Below, piece after piece: positions 25,801 through 33,155 of a stretch of DNA of 64,000 bases. Below the pieces are notes generated by a model. That model was not told the DNA's origin. It did no database searches and saw only the letters and a program-made list of their open reading frames with translations. Positions within the stretch are counted from its first letter, which is position 1. The number at the start of each line of letters is the position of its first letter. The translations under genes were made by a program, and so were the position numbers. The stretch comes from Nocardia mikamii NBRC 108933 (lineage in GTDB: Bacteria; Actinomycetota; Actinomycetes; Mycobacteriales; Mycobacteriaceae), in assembly GCF_001613505.1 (NCBI RefSeq), contig NZ_BDCM01000009.1:248001-312000 (forward strand), given 5' to 3'.

Positions 25801-26060
25801 ATATGGACGACGTGGTCTCCTATGCCCTCGGCGAGCAGTCCGTCGCCTCGTCGTCGCATTCGCCGGCGACCCTGACCAAACGCGAACGGCAGGTCGCCGG
25901 CCTGGTCGCCCGCGGCCTCACCAACAGGCAGATCGCCGCCGAACTCGTGATTTCCTCGCGCACCGCCGACGGCCACGTCGAACACATTCTCACCAAACTC
26001 GGCTTCACCTCTCGCGCACAGATCGCAGCCTGGGTCGCAGAGAACAATCGCGATCGGTGA
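22812..26060 (+). CDS. PknK-like Ser/Thr kinase fused to AAA/NB-ARC ATPase and LuxR DNA-binding domain
   Basis: 1,082 residues. The kinase domain (about 20-285) is intact: glycine loop IGRGGFGVVY, VAVKVL lysine, IVHRDVKPGNILL, TDFGIAH. A P-loop ATPase domain follows, with GVGGVGKTRLAL near residue 353 and LLILDNCEHL. A long helical TPR/MalT-like region follows, then a LuxR helix-turn-helix near residues 1020-1075 (LTKRERQVAGLVARGLTNR). The order resembles mycobacterial PknK, a cytoplasmic kinase that controls transcription regulators. It stands alone after the second catabolic operon, 107 bases downstream, and may sense metabolites and regulate neighbouring genes. Confidence 0.9.
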   Translation: MTDDEALHTRPEVATPLAAELEDAGFADAVEIGRGGFGVVYRCEQAALDRTVAVKVLTAEFDADNRARFIREQQAMGRLTGHPNIVTVLAAGSTAGGHPFLVMPFHPADSLDRWIREHGPLTVRDALSIGVKIAGALESAHHLDIVHRDVKPGNILLTDYGEPALTDFGIAHIAGGFRTAAGTLTGSPAFTAPEVLEGATPNVASDVYGLGATLFSALTGHAAFERRSGENVVTQFRRITTQPVPDLRDNGLPAEVAALVATAMNRDPGDRPSAAVFGEAIRRVQQRLGYPVDNMALRAGPGLNAEESGTSGTSARRGNLPAEVTGFINRRAELAEVRNVLSASRLVTLTGVGGVGKTRLALRAAASRESGFAGGAWLAELAEVSDPTLLVDVVAAALGARDEPDAVLLDVLIRRLRSRETLLILDNCEHLVEAAAKLADTLLRSCPDLRILATSREPLNIAGESVVLVAPLTAPAGDEEPPLHRMARFDAVALFCERAAAAVPGFRLDEQNRSSVAQICARLDGLPLAIELAAARLRSLSPQQIVQHLDDRYALLTHGSRAAPTRQQTLRWCIDWSYEICTPAEQRSWARLAVFAGTFELDAAEQVSGWDLTPYSTLDVVSALVDKSILVREEIDGLVRFRMLETLRDYGRDKLRESGEYPQLRRRHRDWYQRLAVAAEAGWLSHRQPEWIARIGREQANLREALDALLSAETDETAETAGTALRTTAALYEFWFFRGQYGEGRSWLDRALARSDAGSILDRAKALRADTQLAVVHGDLPAAESSLQKARALLEHSSLPMLRAHIDHADGLVALARRDIARACTSLHSAVDTLRSEEMSVAYVNALAYLSWAYEVRGDMARMDASCRTLLSVTESSGELSYRCGAFRGLGVAAWQRGDNHRAQQLIRSALQLNRRLNSPIVAAFMLESLAWVVADDDAERAAVLLGAVDNLWPARSSGTTIFPAIPPFHRECEQTARRVLGGRKFDPAFRRGQKMDMDDVVSYALGEQSVASSSHSPATLTKRERQVAGLVARGLTNRQIAAELVISSRTADGHVEHILTKLGFTSRAQIAAWVAENNRDR

Positions 26061-26121
26061 GATGACCGGGGCCGGTGCACGCGCGGTGGCCGCTGTAGCG
26101 CAACCGCGACAGCGATAGGCG

Positions 26122-26160
26122 AACGGCGCGTCGGCTGGGGAAGGATGCCGACGCGCCGTT
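26122..26160. terminator. Hairpin between convergent genes
   Basis: Perfect 14-base arms (26122-26135 and 26147-26160; AACGGCGCGTCGGC and its complement) with an 11-base loop. On the plus strand it is followed by TCCGTTCTC. It lies 62 bases after the PknK-like stop and 20 bases from the stop of the minus-strand SnoaL-like gene, so it could serve both. Confidence 0.65.
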
Positions 26161-26179
26161 TCCGTTCTCGGACTTGCGT

Positions 26180-26551
26180 TTACGGCTGGACGCCCATTTC
26201 CGGGCCGATATACTCGCGGACCCGCGCGGCCTTTCCGTCGCGTACCTCGACAAGCTGGATCAGGTGCAGTTTCATCTTCTGACCGCTGATCTGTACCTCG
26301 GTCGTGGCCTCGTTGAAGAAGCCCTTCTCGGTGAAGGTGACGCCCTCGGCCTGGAAATCGGGCACGCCGTTGTCGCCGGAACGCTCGTAGACGGCGGCGA
26401 CCGCTTCGGCCACCGACACCCATTTGTCGTCGGCGCTGTGCCACACCTGGCAGTCCTCGGTGCTGATCTCGAGGAACAGGTCGATGTTTTTCAGGGCTTT
26501 GACCCAGTTCTCCGCGAGTTCGACGGTTGCCTGGTCCGGTGTGGTGCTCAT
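26180..26551 (-). CDS. SnoaL/NTF2-like protein
   Basis: A 123-residue protein of the SnoaL-like NTF2 fold: ENWVKALKNIDLFLEISTED, CQVWHSADDKWVSVAEAV and KMKLHLIQLVEVRDGKAARVREYI fit a small alpha+beta barrel of normal length. The fold covers isomerases, cyclases, hydrolases and non-catalytic binders, so the reaction is open. The ATG at 26551 is preceded by AGGAAGG. It is divergent from the cupin/SDR pair, sharing a 229-base promoter region with the TGTCC-N8-GGACA palindrome. A second SnoaL-like gene (32724-33155) faces the same palindrome at the other end of this cluster. Confidence 0.8.
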   Translation of the reverse strand: MSTTPDQATVELAENWVKALKNIDLFLEISTEDCQVWHSADDKWVSVAEAVAAVYERSGDNGVPDFQAEGVTFTEKGFFNEATTEVQISGQKMKLHLIQLVEVRDGKAARVREYIGPEMGVQP

Positions 26552-26627
26552 CGGTGGTCGGTGCCTTCCTATCGAGTGGTGCAGGTGGCCTGCGTCACTC
26601 ATGATGTCCGCGCGCCGGCGCGCCGAA

Positions 26628-26645
26628 TGTCCAGATATTTGGACA
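26628..26645. promoter_or_regulatory. Palindromic operator TGTCC-N8-GGACA, site 1
   Basis: TGTCCAGATATTTGGACA, an 18-base inverted repeat with 6-base perfect arms TGTCCA/TGGACA. It lies in the divergent promoter region between the SnoaL-like gene (start 26551) and the cupin gene (start 26781). Sites 2 and 3 at 32378 and 32630 share the arms, spacing and partly the centre. They are likely bound by one dimeric regulator. Confidence 0.7.
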
Positions 26646-26715
26646 CTTCGCGTCCCCGCAGTCCGCCACCCTCTTCCGAGGAAGGCGCGCCCACGGCGCC
26701 CCGGCAACGCACTTG

Positions 26716-26743
26716 CCTTACATATTTTATATAGTATTTTGTG
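26716..26743 (+). promoter_or_regulatory. AT-rich promoter segment before cupin gene
   Basis: Positions 26719-26741 consist almost only of A and T (ATATTTTATATAGTATTTT), an island in GC-rich DNA about 40-60 bases before the cupin start. It contains TATAGT, a plausible -10. It resembles in composition the island before the GAF-LuxR gene at 14642-14669. Confidence 0.4.
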
Positions 26744-26780
26744 ATGGAGAGCACGGTCGTATCCGCAGGGAAGGAACGTC

Positions 26781-27308
26781 ATGAGTGGCGAACATCTGAA
26801 CAAGACCGCACGGCGAGTCATCGCGGGACTGGACGCCGACGGCAAGTCGACCGTCGTCATGGACGAGAACACCGCCACCCGGGTGGCCCTCCCCGCGTTC
26901 ACGGTCAACGATGTCTGGCGGGTCGACTCGCTGCCGGGCCGGTACCAGGACGACGACACATTGCGGCCGGACGTGGAACTCGACCCGCCCGCTCAGGGAC
27001 TCGTGGTCCGATTGGCAACCTTCCCACCGGACAGCGAGATCGATCCCGCGGTGTACGCGGAGTCGATCGGGAATCTGCACGGTGAAGACGCCAATGCCGA
27101 GAGCGAGGGCATCGTCGGCCTGCACGCCACCGAAACCATCGATATCGCGACGATCCTCGACGGCGAGATCTACGCGCTCTACGAAACCGGCGAGACCCTG
27201 CTGCGCGCCGGCGACACCGTCATCAACCGCGGCATCAAACATGCCTGGAGCAACCGCACCGATAAACCCGTGACCATGGTCGCGGTCATGCTTCCGGCGA
27301 AGGACTGA
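26781..27308 (+). CDS. Cupin domain-containing protein
   Basis: 175 residues with a C-terminal single cupin domain: IDIATILDGEIYALYETGETLLRAGDTVINRGIKHAWSN (positions about 27140-27255) corresponds to the two cupin motifs, although the usual GxHxHxxE metal ligands are largely lost (only His in GIKHAW is clear). It may therefore be non-catalytic or bind its metal differently. It starts behind GGGAAGG and is followed after 9 bases by an SDR, forming a two-gene unit. Under control of the shared palindrome, by position. Substrate unknown. Confidence 0.8.
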   Translation: MSGEHLNKTARRVIAGLDADGKSTVVMDENTATRVALPAFTVNDVWRVDSLPGRYQDDDTLRPDVELDPPAQGLVVRLATFPPDSEIDPAVYAESIGNLHGEDANAESEGIVGLHATETIDIATILDGEIYALYETGETLLRAGDTVINRGIKHAWSNRTDKPVTMVAVMLPAKD

Positions 27309-27317
27309 GGAGATTTC

Positions 27318-28208
27318 ATGTTGTCATTCGACGGACGCGTCGCCATCGTCACCGGCTCCGGGCGTGGCCTCGGCGCCGCGCACGCCAAGTTCCTGGCATC
27401 GCGAGGTGCGGCGGTGGTGATCAACGATCTGGGAGGTTCCGCTCAGGGCACCGGGGCCGACACGACTCCGGCCGAGAATGTGGTGGCCGAGATCGTCGCC
27501 GCCGGCGGTCGCGCGGTGGCGAACTTCGACTCGGTCACCGAGAATCCGCAAGGCATCGTGCAGTCCGCGATCGACGCGTTCGGCCGCCTCGACATCCTGG
27601 TCAACAACGCCGGCATCAACCAGGCGCAGCCCTTCGGCCCCGATATCCTCCCGTCGATCCGCAAGCACATGGAGGTGCACTTCTTCGGCACCGCCGGGGT
27701 CACCGCGGCCGCGTGGCCGCACCTGGTGAACAGCGGAGCCGGACGCGTCGTGAGCACCACCTCCCCCACGCTGATCGGCTTCCCGGAGCAGACTCCCTAC
27801 GTCGCCGCCAAGGGCGCGATCTTCGCCTTTACCCGGACTCTGGCCCTCGAGGGGCAGGAGGTGGGCATCAAGGTCAACGCGATCGCTCCCACCGCGGCGA
27901 CCCGGATGTCCGACGAGGCGGATCTGCCGGAGGAGTTCAAGCAGTTCATGCGCGACAATCTGCCGACCTCGCTGGTCAGCCCCGTCGTGGCGTATCTGGC
28001 GCACCAGGAGTGCGCGATCAGCGGTGAGGTGCTGCAGGCCCAGGGCGGCGAAGTGCAACGGCTGGTACTCGGATTCAACGAGGGCTTCACGAGCAAGGAC
28101 CTCACCCCGGAGCTGGTGCAGCAGCACATCGATCAAATCCTGGATCCCGCAACGCATGTGCCGTTCAAGACCATCGACGAGCAGGACCTCAGCGCGGTGG
28201 GCAAGTAG
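27318..28208 (+). CDS. SDR-family oxidoreductase, (3R)-hydroxyacyl-CoA dehydrogenase-like
   Basis: 296 residues with TGSGRGLGAAHAKFLASRGA and the INDLGGS motif typical of peroxisomal multifunctional enzyme type SDRs. LVNNAGIN, STTSPTLIG (Ser) and YVAAKGAIFAF (Tyr, Lys) are intact. The C-terminal extension of about 50 residues (SGEVLQAQGGEVQRLVLGFNEG onward) is also common in that subgroup, whose members oxidise (3R)-hydroxyacyl-CoA esters. The ATG lies behind TGAGGAG. Coupled to the cupin gene; convergent with the beta-propeller gene 24 bases downstream. Confidence 0.9.
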   Translation: MLSFDGRVAIVTGSGRGLGAAHAKFLASRGAAVVINDLGGSAQGTGADTTPAENVVAEIVAAGGRAVANFDSVTENPQGIVQSAIDAFGRLDILVNNAGINQAQPFGPDILPSIRKHMEVHFFGTAGVTAAAWPHLVNSGAGRVVSTTSPTLIGFPEQTPYVAAKGAIFAFTRTLALEGQEVGIKVNAIAPTAATRMSDEADLPEEFKQFMRDNLPTSLVSPVVAYLAHQECAISGEVLQAQGGEVQRLVLGFNEGFTSKDLTPELVQQHIDQILDPATHVPFKTIDEQDLSAVGK

Positions 28209-28232
28209 GGACTCCCTCGGAGCTGTCGCCGT

Positions 28233-29399
28233 CTACGGTGTCATCGCGACCACCGGACCGTCGGACATGACCACCCCGGTATCGATCGGCGGTTGTCCCG
28301 ACGGCGTCAAGCGTCCGTCGTCACCGATCAGATAGGTGTGCACCAGGTTGGTGATGTGCGCGGTCAGCACATCCACGAGATACAGGTGCCGCCCATCCGG
28401 ATGCAGCGCCACCTGGCCGGGCATGGTTGCCGCGGGGGCGGGATAGGGCGAGCCGGGAAGCGGAGTGAGCGCGCCGTCGGGGTGCACGTCGAAACCGGCG
28501 ATCGACTGGCCGACGGCATTGGGCACGTAGAGGCGACGCCCGTCCGCACTGACGACCACCCCGTGCGGCACTCCCCCGGTCGGATACGGTGAGCCCGGCG
28601 TGGGGGTCACACGACCATCGGCGCCGACAGCGAAGCCGGACAGGTCGAAGCCGAATTCGTTGCTCTCGTAGAGATAACGGCCATCGGGTGTGAACCCGGG
28701 GGCGACGGGGCCGAGTTCGACGCTGGTGACCCCGATCGGGGTGAGGGCGCCATCGGGACCGATCGCGAAATTGGACATCGTATTTCCGATATAGGGAGCC
28801 ACCCGCAGAAACCGGCCGCTCGGATCGACGCGAGCCATAGCCACCGCACTGAGCCCGTCCACCGTGACCGGCGGCGCGCCGGTCGGGGTCAGTGCACCCG
28901 ACGGCGCGACCGCGAACGACTCCACATGCCCCGGGAGACCGCCGACGACGACGAACAGATGCGTCCCGTCGGGCGCGAGTACCGCGCTGGTCGGCGGACC
29001 GCCGAGCGTGATGTTCGCACCCGGAATCGAATGCAGCGCACCGGCCTCGTCGAGCCGGAAACCACTGACCCCCAGATCACCGGCGTGCGGAACGTATACA
29101 GTGCGCCCGTCCGGCGCGACGACCAGCGACAGGATGCCGAATCCGGTCGGGAACGGACTGCCCGGCACCGTCGACAACGCACCGTTGCCGCCCACCTTCA
29201 CCACGCTGATCCCCATCGACGCGGTGCCGGCAGTGATCAGAAAACGAGGATGCTCCTCGGGCGCCGCCGAGGCATGCGGTACCGGGCCGGCGAGGGCGAT
29301 GATCGCCGTGCACACGACCGCCCCGACATTCGTTGCGATGCCGTCGAATACGCGATGTCGCCGCCTTCGCCGAACCGGCGTATTCCCGAACTTACCCAT
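28233..29399 (-). CDS. Secreted beta-propeller protein (YVTN / 6-phosphogluconolactonase-like), paralogue 1
   Basis: A 388-residue exported protein. After the second ATG (29399, GGAGG 5 bases before it) comes a basic stretch, a hydrophobic signal segment (VGAVVCTAIIALAGPV) and HASAAPEE as likely cleavage region. The rest is seven-bladed-propeller-like repeats, each with DGR.LYV or similar and GAL.P.PGSPYP. The Lactonase/YVTN fold includes true lactonases and non-enzymatic surface proteins. The paralogue at 31020-32159 shares the same repeat order. The two flank an atypical P450, all on the minus strand, suggesting a common pathway or a secreted binding function. No catalytic residues can be assigned. 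Confidence 0.82.
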   Translation of the reverse strand: MGKFGNTPVRRRRRHRVFDGIATNVGAVVCTAIIALAGPVPHASAAPEEHPRFLITAGTASMGISVVKVGGNGALSTVPGSPFPTGFGILSLVVAPDGRTVYVPHAGDLGVSGFRLDEAGALHSIPGANITLGGPPTSAVLAPDGTHLFVVVGGLPGHVESFAVAPSGALTPTGAPPVTVDGLSAVAMARVDPSGRFLRVAPYIGNTMSNFAIGPDGALTPIGVTSVELGPVAPGFTPDGRYLYESNEFGFDLSGFAVGADGRVTPTPGSPYPTGGVPHGVVVSADGRRLYVPNAVGQSIAGFDVHPDGALTPLPGSPYPAPAATMPGQVALHPDGRHLYLVDVLTAHITNLVHTYLIGDDGRLTPSGQPPIDTGVVMSDGPVVAMTP

Positions 29400-29564
29400 C
29401 ATTTCCTCCGAGTGAAGTGACACAGCCTCGATGTGGGACAAATCCATTGCCGCACAGCTGGTTCCGGGCACCCGGCGAAACCTTCCGGCCGGGCACGCTG
29501 TTCGACTGTAGGCAGCGACGCGGATCGTGGCTGTCCAGAAATATGCACACCCGGGCGGTCGAAT

Positions 29565-30809
29565 TCAGCCGACGCGCAGTGGCGGTGACGGCGGGAACAC
29601 GACGGGAAGCGCGGTCAGCGCGCGATGGAAGGGGCCGGGGCGCCAAGTCAGTTCGTCCGCCGGCACCGCGAGCCGCATCTCGGGCAGGGCGTCGAGCAGC
29701 TGGTCGACCGCGTCCTGCGCGACCAGATAGGCCACCGACCGCGCCGGGCAGGCGTGCGGCCCGACACTCCACGACAGATGGGAACTGTTGTCGACGTATT
29801 CGCCGACCGCGACCGCGGGATCGTTGTTGCACGCGGCCATGCTGATGACGACCGGCTGGTGCGCCGGCAGCCACACGCCGTCGATCAGCACCGCCTGCCG
29901 GGGAAAGGTCGTGCACATATTGGCCAGCGGCGGATCGGTGAACAGCACCTCGTCCACCGCGGCGCGGGTGGTCATGCTGCCGCCGAGCAGCCCACCCGCG
30001 AACCGGTCTTCGGTGAGCAGCGTGCGCACCGTGTTGACGATCAGATTGTGCAGCGGTTCGATCCCCGCACCGTAGAAGCTCACCAACTGCGCGATCATCT
30101 CGTCCTGGTCCAGTTGCACCGGATGCCGCAGCAGCCGCGAGGTGATGTCGTTGCCCGGCTCCTTGCGGCGCAGCGCGATCAGGTCGGCCAGTGCCGCGAC
30201 GAGCAGCGCGTCGGCCTCGTCGGTCTCGGCGCCGTCGAAGATCGCGGTGAAGGCGTCTGCCGCGCGGCGGCCGATATCGGCGGGGCAGCCGAGCAGCGTG
30301 TTGACCACCTGGAAGGTGAGCGGATAGGCGTACTCGGTGATGATCTCCGCGGTGCCGGTCGCGCAGAACGCGTTGATCAGTGGCACCGCGATCTGCTCGA
30401 CCGTATGGTGCAGCGAGAACATCTCGACCTCGTGCAACGCGGCGACCGTGGGAGTGCGATAGCGGGCGTGTTCGGCTCCGGCGCTGCGAAAGGCGTTGGG
30501 CCGCCATTCCATCAGCGGAAGTACCGGGCAGTCGGCCGGTATCTGCTGCTGCCAGTGACGCGGATCGGCCGGGAAGTGATCGGGGTCGTTGAGGATCCGC
30601 CGCGCGACCTGGTAGTCGATCACCAGGGTCGCGGGCACCCCCGGCGCGAGGTCGATCGGCACGAGCGCACCGAACCGCTCACGCATCTCACGGTAGATCC
30701 GATGCGGGTCGGCGGCGAACTCCGCGGTGTACAAGGGGATTCGAGGGCCGCTGCTGTCGACCGGCGAGCCGTAGCGGCTCGGACCGGGGATCTGCGACGA
30801 GGTGGTCAT
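29565..30809 (-). CDS. Cytochrome P450, CYP157-like, lacking the ExxR motif
   Basis: A 414-residue P450-fold protein. The heme ligand Cys is present in SWSVGPHACPARSVAYL, with Trp where the usual Phe occurs. The K-helix reads DEVLFTDPPLANM, so the normally invariant ExxR is ExxF. The I-helix reads YGAGIEPLHNL and lacks the acid-Thr oxygen-activating pair. The set of deviations matches the CYP157 type known from Streptomyces, which also lacks ExxR, rather than simple decay. The start ATG has GGAG 7 bases upstream. No conservon genes accompany it here; the neighbours are two beta-propeller paralogues. Activity as a monooxygenase is uncertain. Confidence 0.85.
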   Translation of the reverse strand: MTTSSQIPGPSRYGSPVDSSGPRIPLYTAEFAADPHRIYREMRERFGALVPIDLAPGVPATLVIDYQVARRILNDPDHFPADPRHWQQQIPADCPVLPLMEWRPNAFRSAGAEHARYRTPTVAALHEVEMFSLHHTVEQIAVPLINAFCATGTAEIITEYAYPLTFQVVNTLLGCPADIGRRAADAFTAIFDGAETDEADALLVAALADLIALRRKEPGNDITSRLLRHPVQLDQDEMIAQLVSFYGAGIEPLHNLIVNTVRTLLTEDRFAGGLLGGSMTTRAAVDEVLFTDPPLANMCTTFPRQAVLIDGVWLPAHQPVVISMAACNNDPAVAVGEYVDNSSHLSWSVGPHACPARSVAYLVAQDAVDQLLDALPEMRLAVPADELTWRPGPFHRALTALPVVFPPSPPLRVG

Positions 30810-31019
30810 GAACGTACTCCGGACTGTAGAGCAACCGATGCGGACCGCCGGTCGAGTACGACGGCGGCGTCCGGTCGGGATGCTATCCGGAGAAGCGCGA
30901 TGTGCGTGGAGAATTAAATATATCCAGCATTTGATGTTATCGGTTGTCGACGCCCGGCGGGCGGTGACCGCGGGTGGCTGTCGTCACACACCGCGGTCCG
31001 CCCGTATCGGACGCCGTTT

Positions 31020-32159
31020 CTATTGTGGCGCAGTGAGAATCGCGTCGGGGCCGTCGGAGAACACGAGCCCGGTGTCGGTCACCGGGGCGCCGGAGGGTGC
31101 CAGGCTACCGTCTCCCGCGATGGCGTACGAGTGGAGCTGAGTGGTCCCGTGCACTGTCAGGGCATCGATGAGGAACACCTTCCCGGCTGCCTCGTCCAGG
31201 ACGACCCGCCCCGGGATCGTGCCCGCCGGAGCCGCATAGGGCGAGCCCGGGAGGGGAATCAACGCGCCGTCGCCACCGATCGTGAAACCGCCGATCACGC
31301 CGCCCATCGATGCGGGTACGTACAGCCGGTGGCTGTCGGCGGTGATCGCGACACCGTGCGGAAGGAAGCCGGCGCGATAGGGCGATCCCGGCGTCGGCGT
31401 AAGGCGCCCGTCAGGAGCGATCGCGAAACCCGCCACCCCGTCGCTCGCTTCGTTGCTGACGTACAGGAACCGGCCGTCGGGTGTGACGCCGTGCAGGGTG
31501 GGTTGCATGCCGGCGAAGACCGGGCCGCCGATCGCGCGCAGGCCGCCGTCGGGCTGCACCGCGAAACTGGAGACGGTCATGTTCAGCCAGCTCGCCAGGA
31601 AGAGGAACCGGCCGTCGGGTGACAGGGTCGGCATGGTCAGGCCGCTGATCCCGGGGATCGGAGTCGCCTGGGCTCCCGTGGGGCTCAGCGCCCCCGACGC
31701 GTCGATGCGGTACGAGCGGACTTCGTTCGTCGCGCCGCCGATGGTCGCGAACATGCGCGAGCCGTCGGGACTGATGGTGAAGCCGACGGCCGGCGTGCCG
31801 AGGTCGAGCTGGGCACCGGGGATGCGGGACAGGGTACCGTCCGCGTTCAGATGGTAACCGCTGATCGTGCCCGAAACCGTATGTGCGACATACACGGTGC
31901 GGCCGTCCGGGGTCGCGGTCAGCGACAGCGCGCCGGTGCCCGCGGGAAACGGGGAGCCCGCCACATTCGAGAGAGTGCCGGCGGCGTCGACCCGTAGGAC
32001 CTCGACATTGGATGACGCCGCACCGGCGATGATCAGATAGCGATCGGGCGTGGCCGCCATCGCCAGGGACGAACCGGACCAGCCACAGCAGGTGACGGCG
32101 ACGGCCGCCGCCACTCCCACCGCCGCACCGCGCGCCGCGTGAACTGCCTTGTGGAACAA
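31020..32159 (-). CDS. Secreted beta-propeller protein (YVTN / 6-phosphogluconolactonase-like), paralogue 2
   Basis: 379 residues starting at TTG 32159, with GGAGG 6 bases before it and no better in-frame start. The signal peptide is GAAVGVAAAVAVTCCGWSG with cleavage near SLAMAATPD. Propeller repeats follow (TPDGRTVYVAHT, SPDGRFLFLAS, TPDGRFLYVSN, DGRLTPTPGSPY). It aligns over its whole length with the product of 28233-29399, including the C-terminal DTG.V.SDGP. It is divergent from the second SnoaL-like gene across a region with two copies of the TGTCC-N8-GGACA palindrome. Secretion is probable, enzymatic activity unknown. Confidence 0.82.
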   Translation of the reverse strand: MFHKAVHAARGAAVGVAAAVAVTCCGWSGSSLAMAATPDRYLIIAGAASSNVEVLRVDAAGTLSNVAGSPFPAGTGALSLTATPDGRTVYVAHTVSGTISGYHLNADGTLSRIPGAQLDLGTPAVGFTISPDGSRMFATIGGATNEVRSYRIDASGALSPTGAQATPIPGISGLTMPTLSPDGRFLFLASWLNMTVSSFAVQPDGGLRAIGGPVFAGMQPTLHGVTPDGRFLYVSNEASDGVAGFAIAPDGRLTPTPGSPYRAGFLPHGVAITADSHRLYVPASMGGVIGGFTIGGDGALIPLPGSPYAAPAGTIPGRVVLDEAAGKVFLIDALTVHGTTQLHSYAIAGDGSLAPSGAPVTDTGLVFSDGPDAILTAPQ

Positions 32160-32377
32160 CTTCTACCTCCATATTTCCGGTGGGCGGCACCGCCCACAGG
32201 GCGCAGAGGACCACCAGCGGAAGGAGCCGGAGGTACGGGAATCCGCGATCACGACCGGTCGGTGGATGCGATGCCCCCGGCGCGGTGACGTCGTCGAATG
32301 ACTCGATACGCCGACTGCCGAAAACTGTGATGGCGCCCCTGCTTTCGGCGACGCTACGCAGCACGATGGATGCAGGG

Positions 32378-32395
32378 TGTCCAGGAATTTGGACA
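32378..32395. promoter_or_regulatory. Palindromic operator TGTCC-N8-GGACA, site 2
   Basis: TGTCCAGGAATTTGGACA differs from site 1 (26628) only in the two central bases at positions 8 and 9 and keeps the 6-base perfect arms. It lies about 220 bases upstream of the beta-propeller start on the minus strand. Confidence 0.7.
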
Positions 32396-32629
32396 TGTCC
32401 GTAACCGTTGAAGGCGCTTTCGCCTGCGTCGAACCGCCACCGCCCCAACGCTTTACGGTCGCTCTCGACCTGATCGGAACCCCGGATTCGCCGCCGGGGC
32501 GCCGAACGTCTTCCGCCGCGGCGTCATTGCCGTCGGCCGGCATCGGCACTGGCCGCCAACAGGTGTGAAATGTACCGAACCGGAGTGCGTTCCACGGACG
32601 AGACACCTGCCCGAACGAACCGGGCCGAG

Positions 32630-32647
32630 TGTCCAATTTCTCGGACA
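32630..32647. promoter_or_regulatory. Palindromic operator TGTCC-N8-GGACA, site 3
   Basis: TGTCCAATTTCTCGGACA has 5-base arms identical to sites 1 and 2 with the same 8-base spacer length. It lies 77-94 bases before the SnoaL-like start at 32724, a usual operator distance. Confidence 0.65.
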
Positions 32648-32723
32648 CCATATCTGGAATATGTGAAATATCGTGCGTGATGTCCGGATTCCGGCCGACC
32701 ATTTCCGATACGGAGGCATGTAT

Positions 32724-33155
32724 ATGAGCGAGCTGCTACGCGGTTTCATCGAGGCGCACTACCAGGGACTGAACACCGGCGACGTGGACCTTGCCGCGAG
32801 CCCGTTCTCCGAGGACGTGGCGTGCGAATTCCCGTCCGGCCCGCTGTCGGGCATCGGCGAGCTGCGCGCCATGATCCAGACCTTCATCACGGCGTTTCCC
32901 GATCTGACCATCACGGTGCGCAACATCTGGCACGACGGTGACGGGGCGGTCGCCGAGGTGTCGTTCTCGGGCACTCACACCGGCCCGCTGGCCACGCCGC
33001 AGGGAGAGGTCCCGCCGACCGGCCGCGCGGTGCGCTTTCCCCTCATCGACACCTTCGCCGTGAAGGACGGCAAGGTCGTCGAACACCGCGGCTACTGGGA
33101 CAACGCCGCATTCCTGACTCAGCTCGGCCTGTTGCCCGCGGCTGCCGAAGCCTGA
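32724..33155 (+). CDS. SnoaL-like polyketide cyclase/ester cyclase family protein
   Basis: A 143-residue SnoaL-like protein closer to the ester-cyclase subgroup (FIEAHYQGLNTGDVDLAASPFSEDVACEF, FPDLTITVRNIWHDGDGAVAEVSFSGTHTG, FAVKDGKVVEHRGYWD). In SnoaL an acid residue protonates the substrate during ring closure; Asp and His of this type are present near the C-terminus. ATG 32724 is chosen because GGAGG lies 7 bases before it; ATG 32718 is only 1 base away from the same GGAGG. It is divergent from beta-propeller 2 and has operator site 3 upstream. Substrate unknown. Confidence 0.85.
   Translation: MSELLRGFIEAHYQGLNTGDVDLAASPFSEDVACEFPSGPLSGIGELRAMIQTFITAFPDLTITVRNIWHDGDGAVAEVSFSGTHTGPLATPQGEVPPTGRAVRFPLIDTFAVKDGKVVEHRGYWDNAAFLTQLGLLPAAAEA

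Larger units (their letters stand above)
32160..32723. other. Divergent intergenic region with two operator copies
   Basis: The 564 bases between the beta-propeller and SnoaL-like starts show no convincing gene in either strand. They hold palindromes at 32378-32395 and 32630-32647. The first is extended by an overlapping GGACATGTCC palindrome (32391-32400). The region is unusually long for a simple promoter, so a small RNA or leader cannot be excluded. Confidence 0.6.

Noticed and set aside
30921..30938. A fourth copy of the TGTCC-N8-GGACA operator before the P450 gene
   Set aside because: TATCCAGCATTTG resembles the left half and centre, but the right arm is absent.
26180..33155. A polyketide biosynthetic cluster, suggested by SnoaL-like genes and a P450
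   Set aside because: There is no ketosynthase, acyltransferase or carrier protein anywhere in the window.
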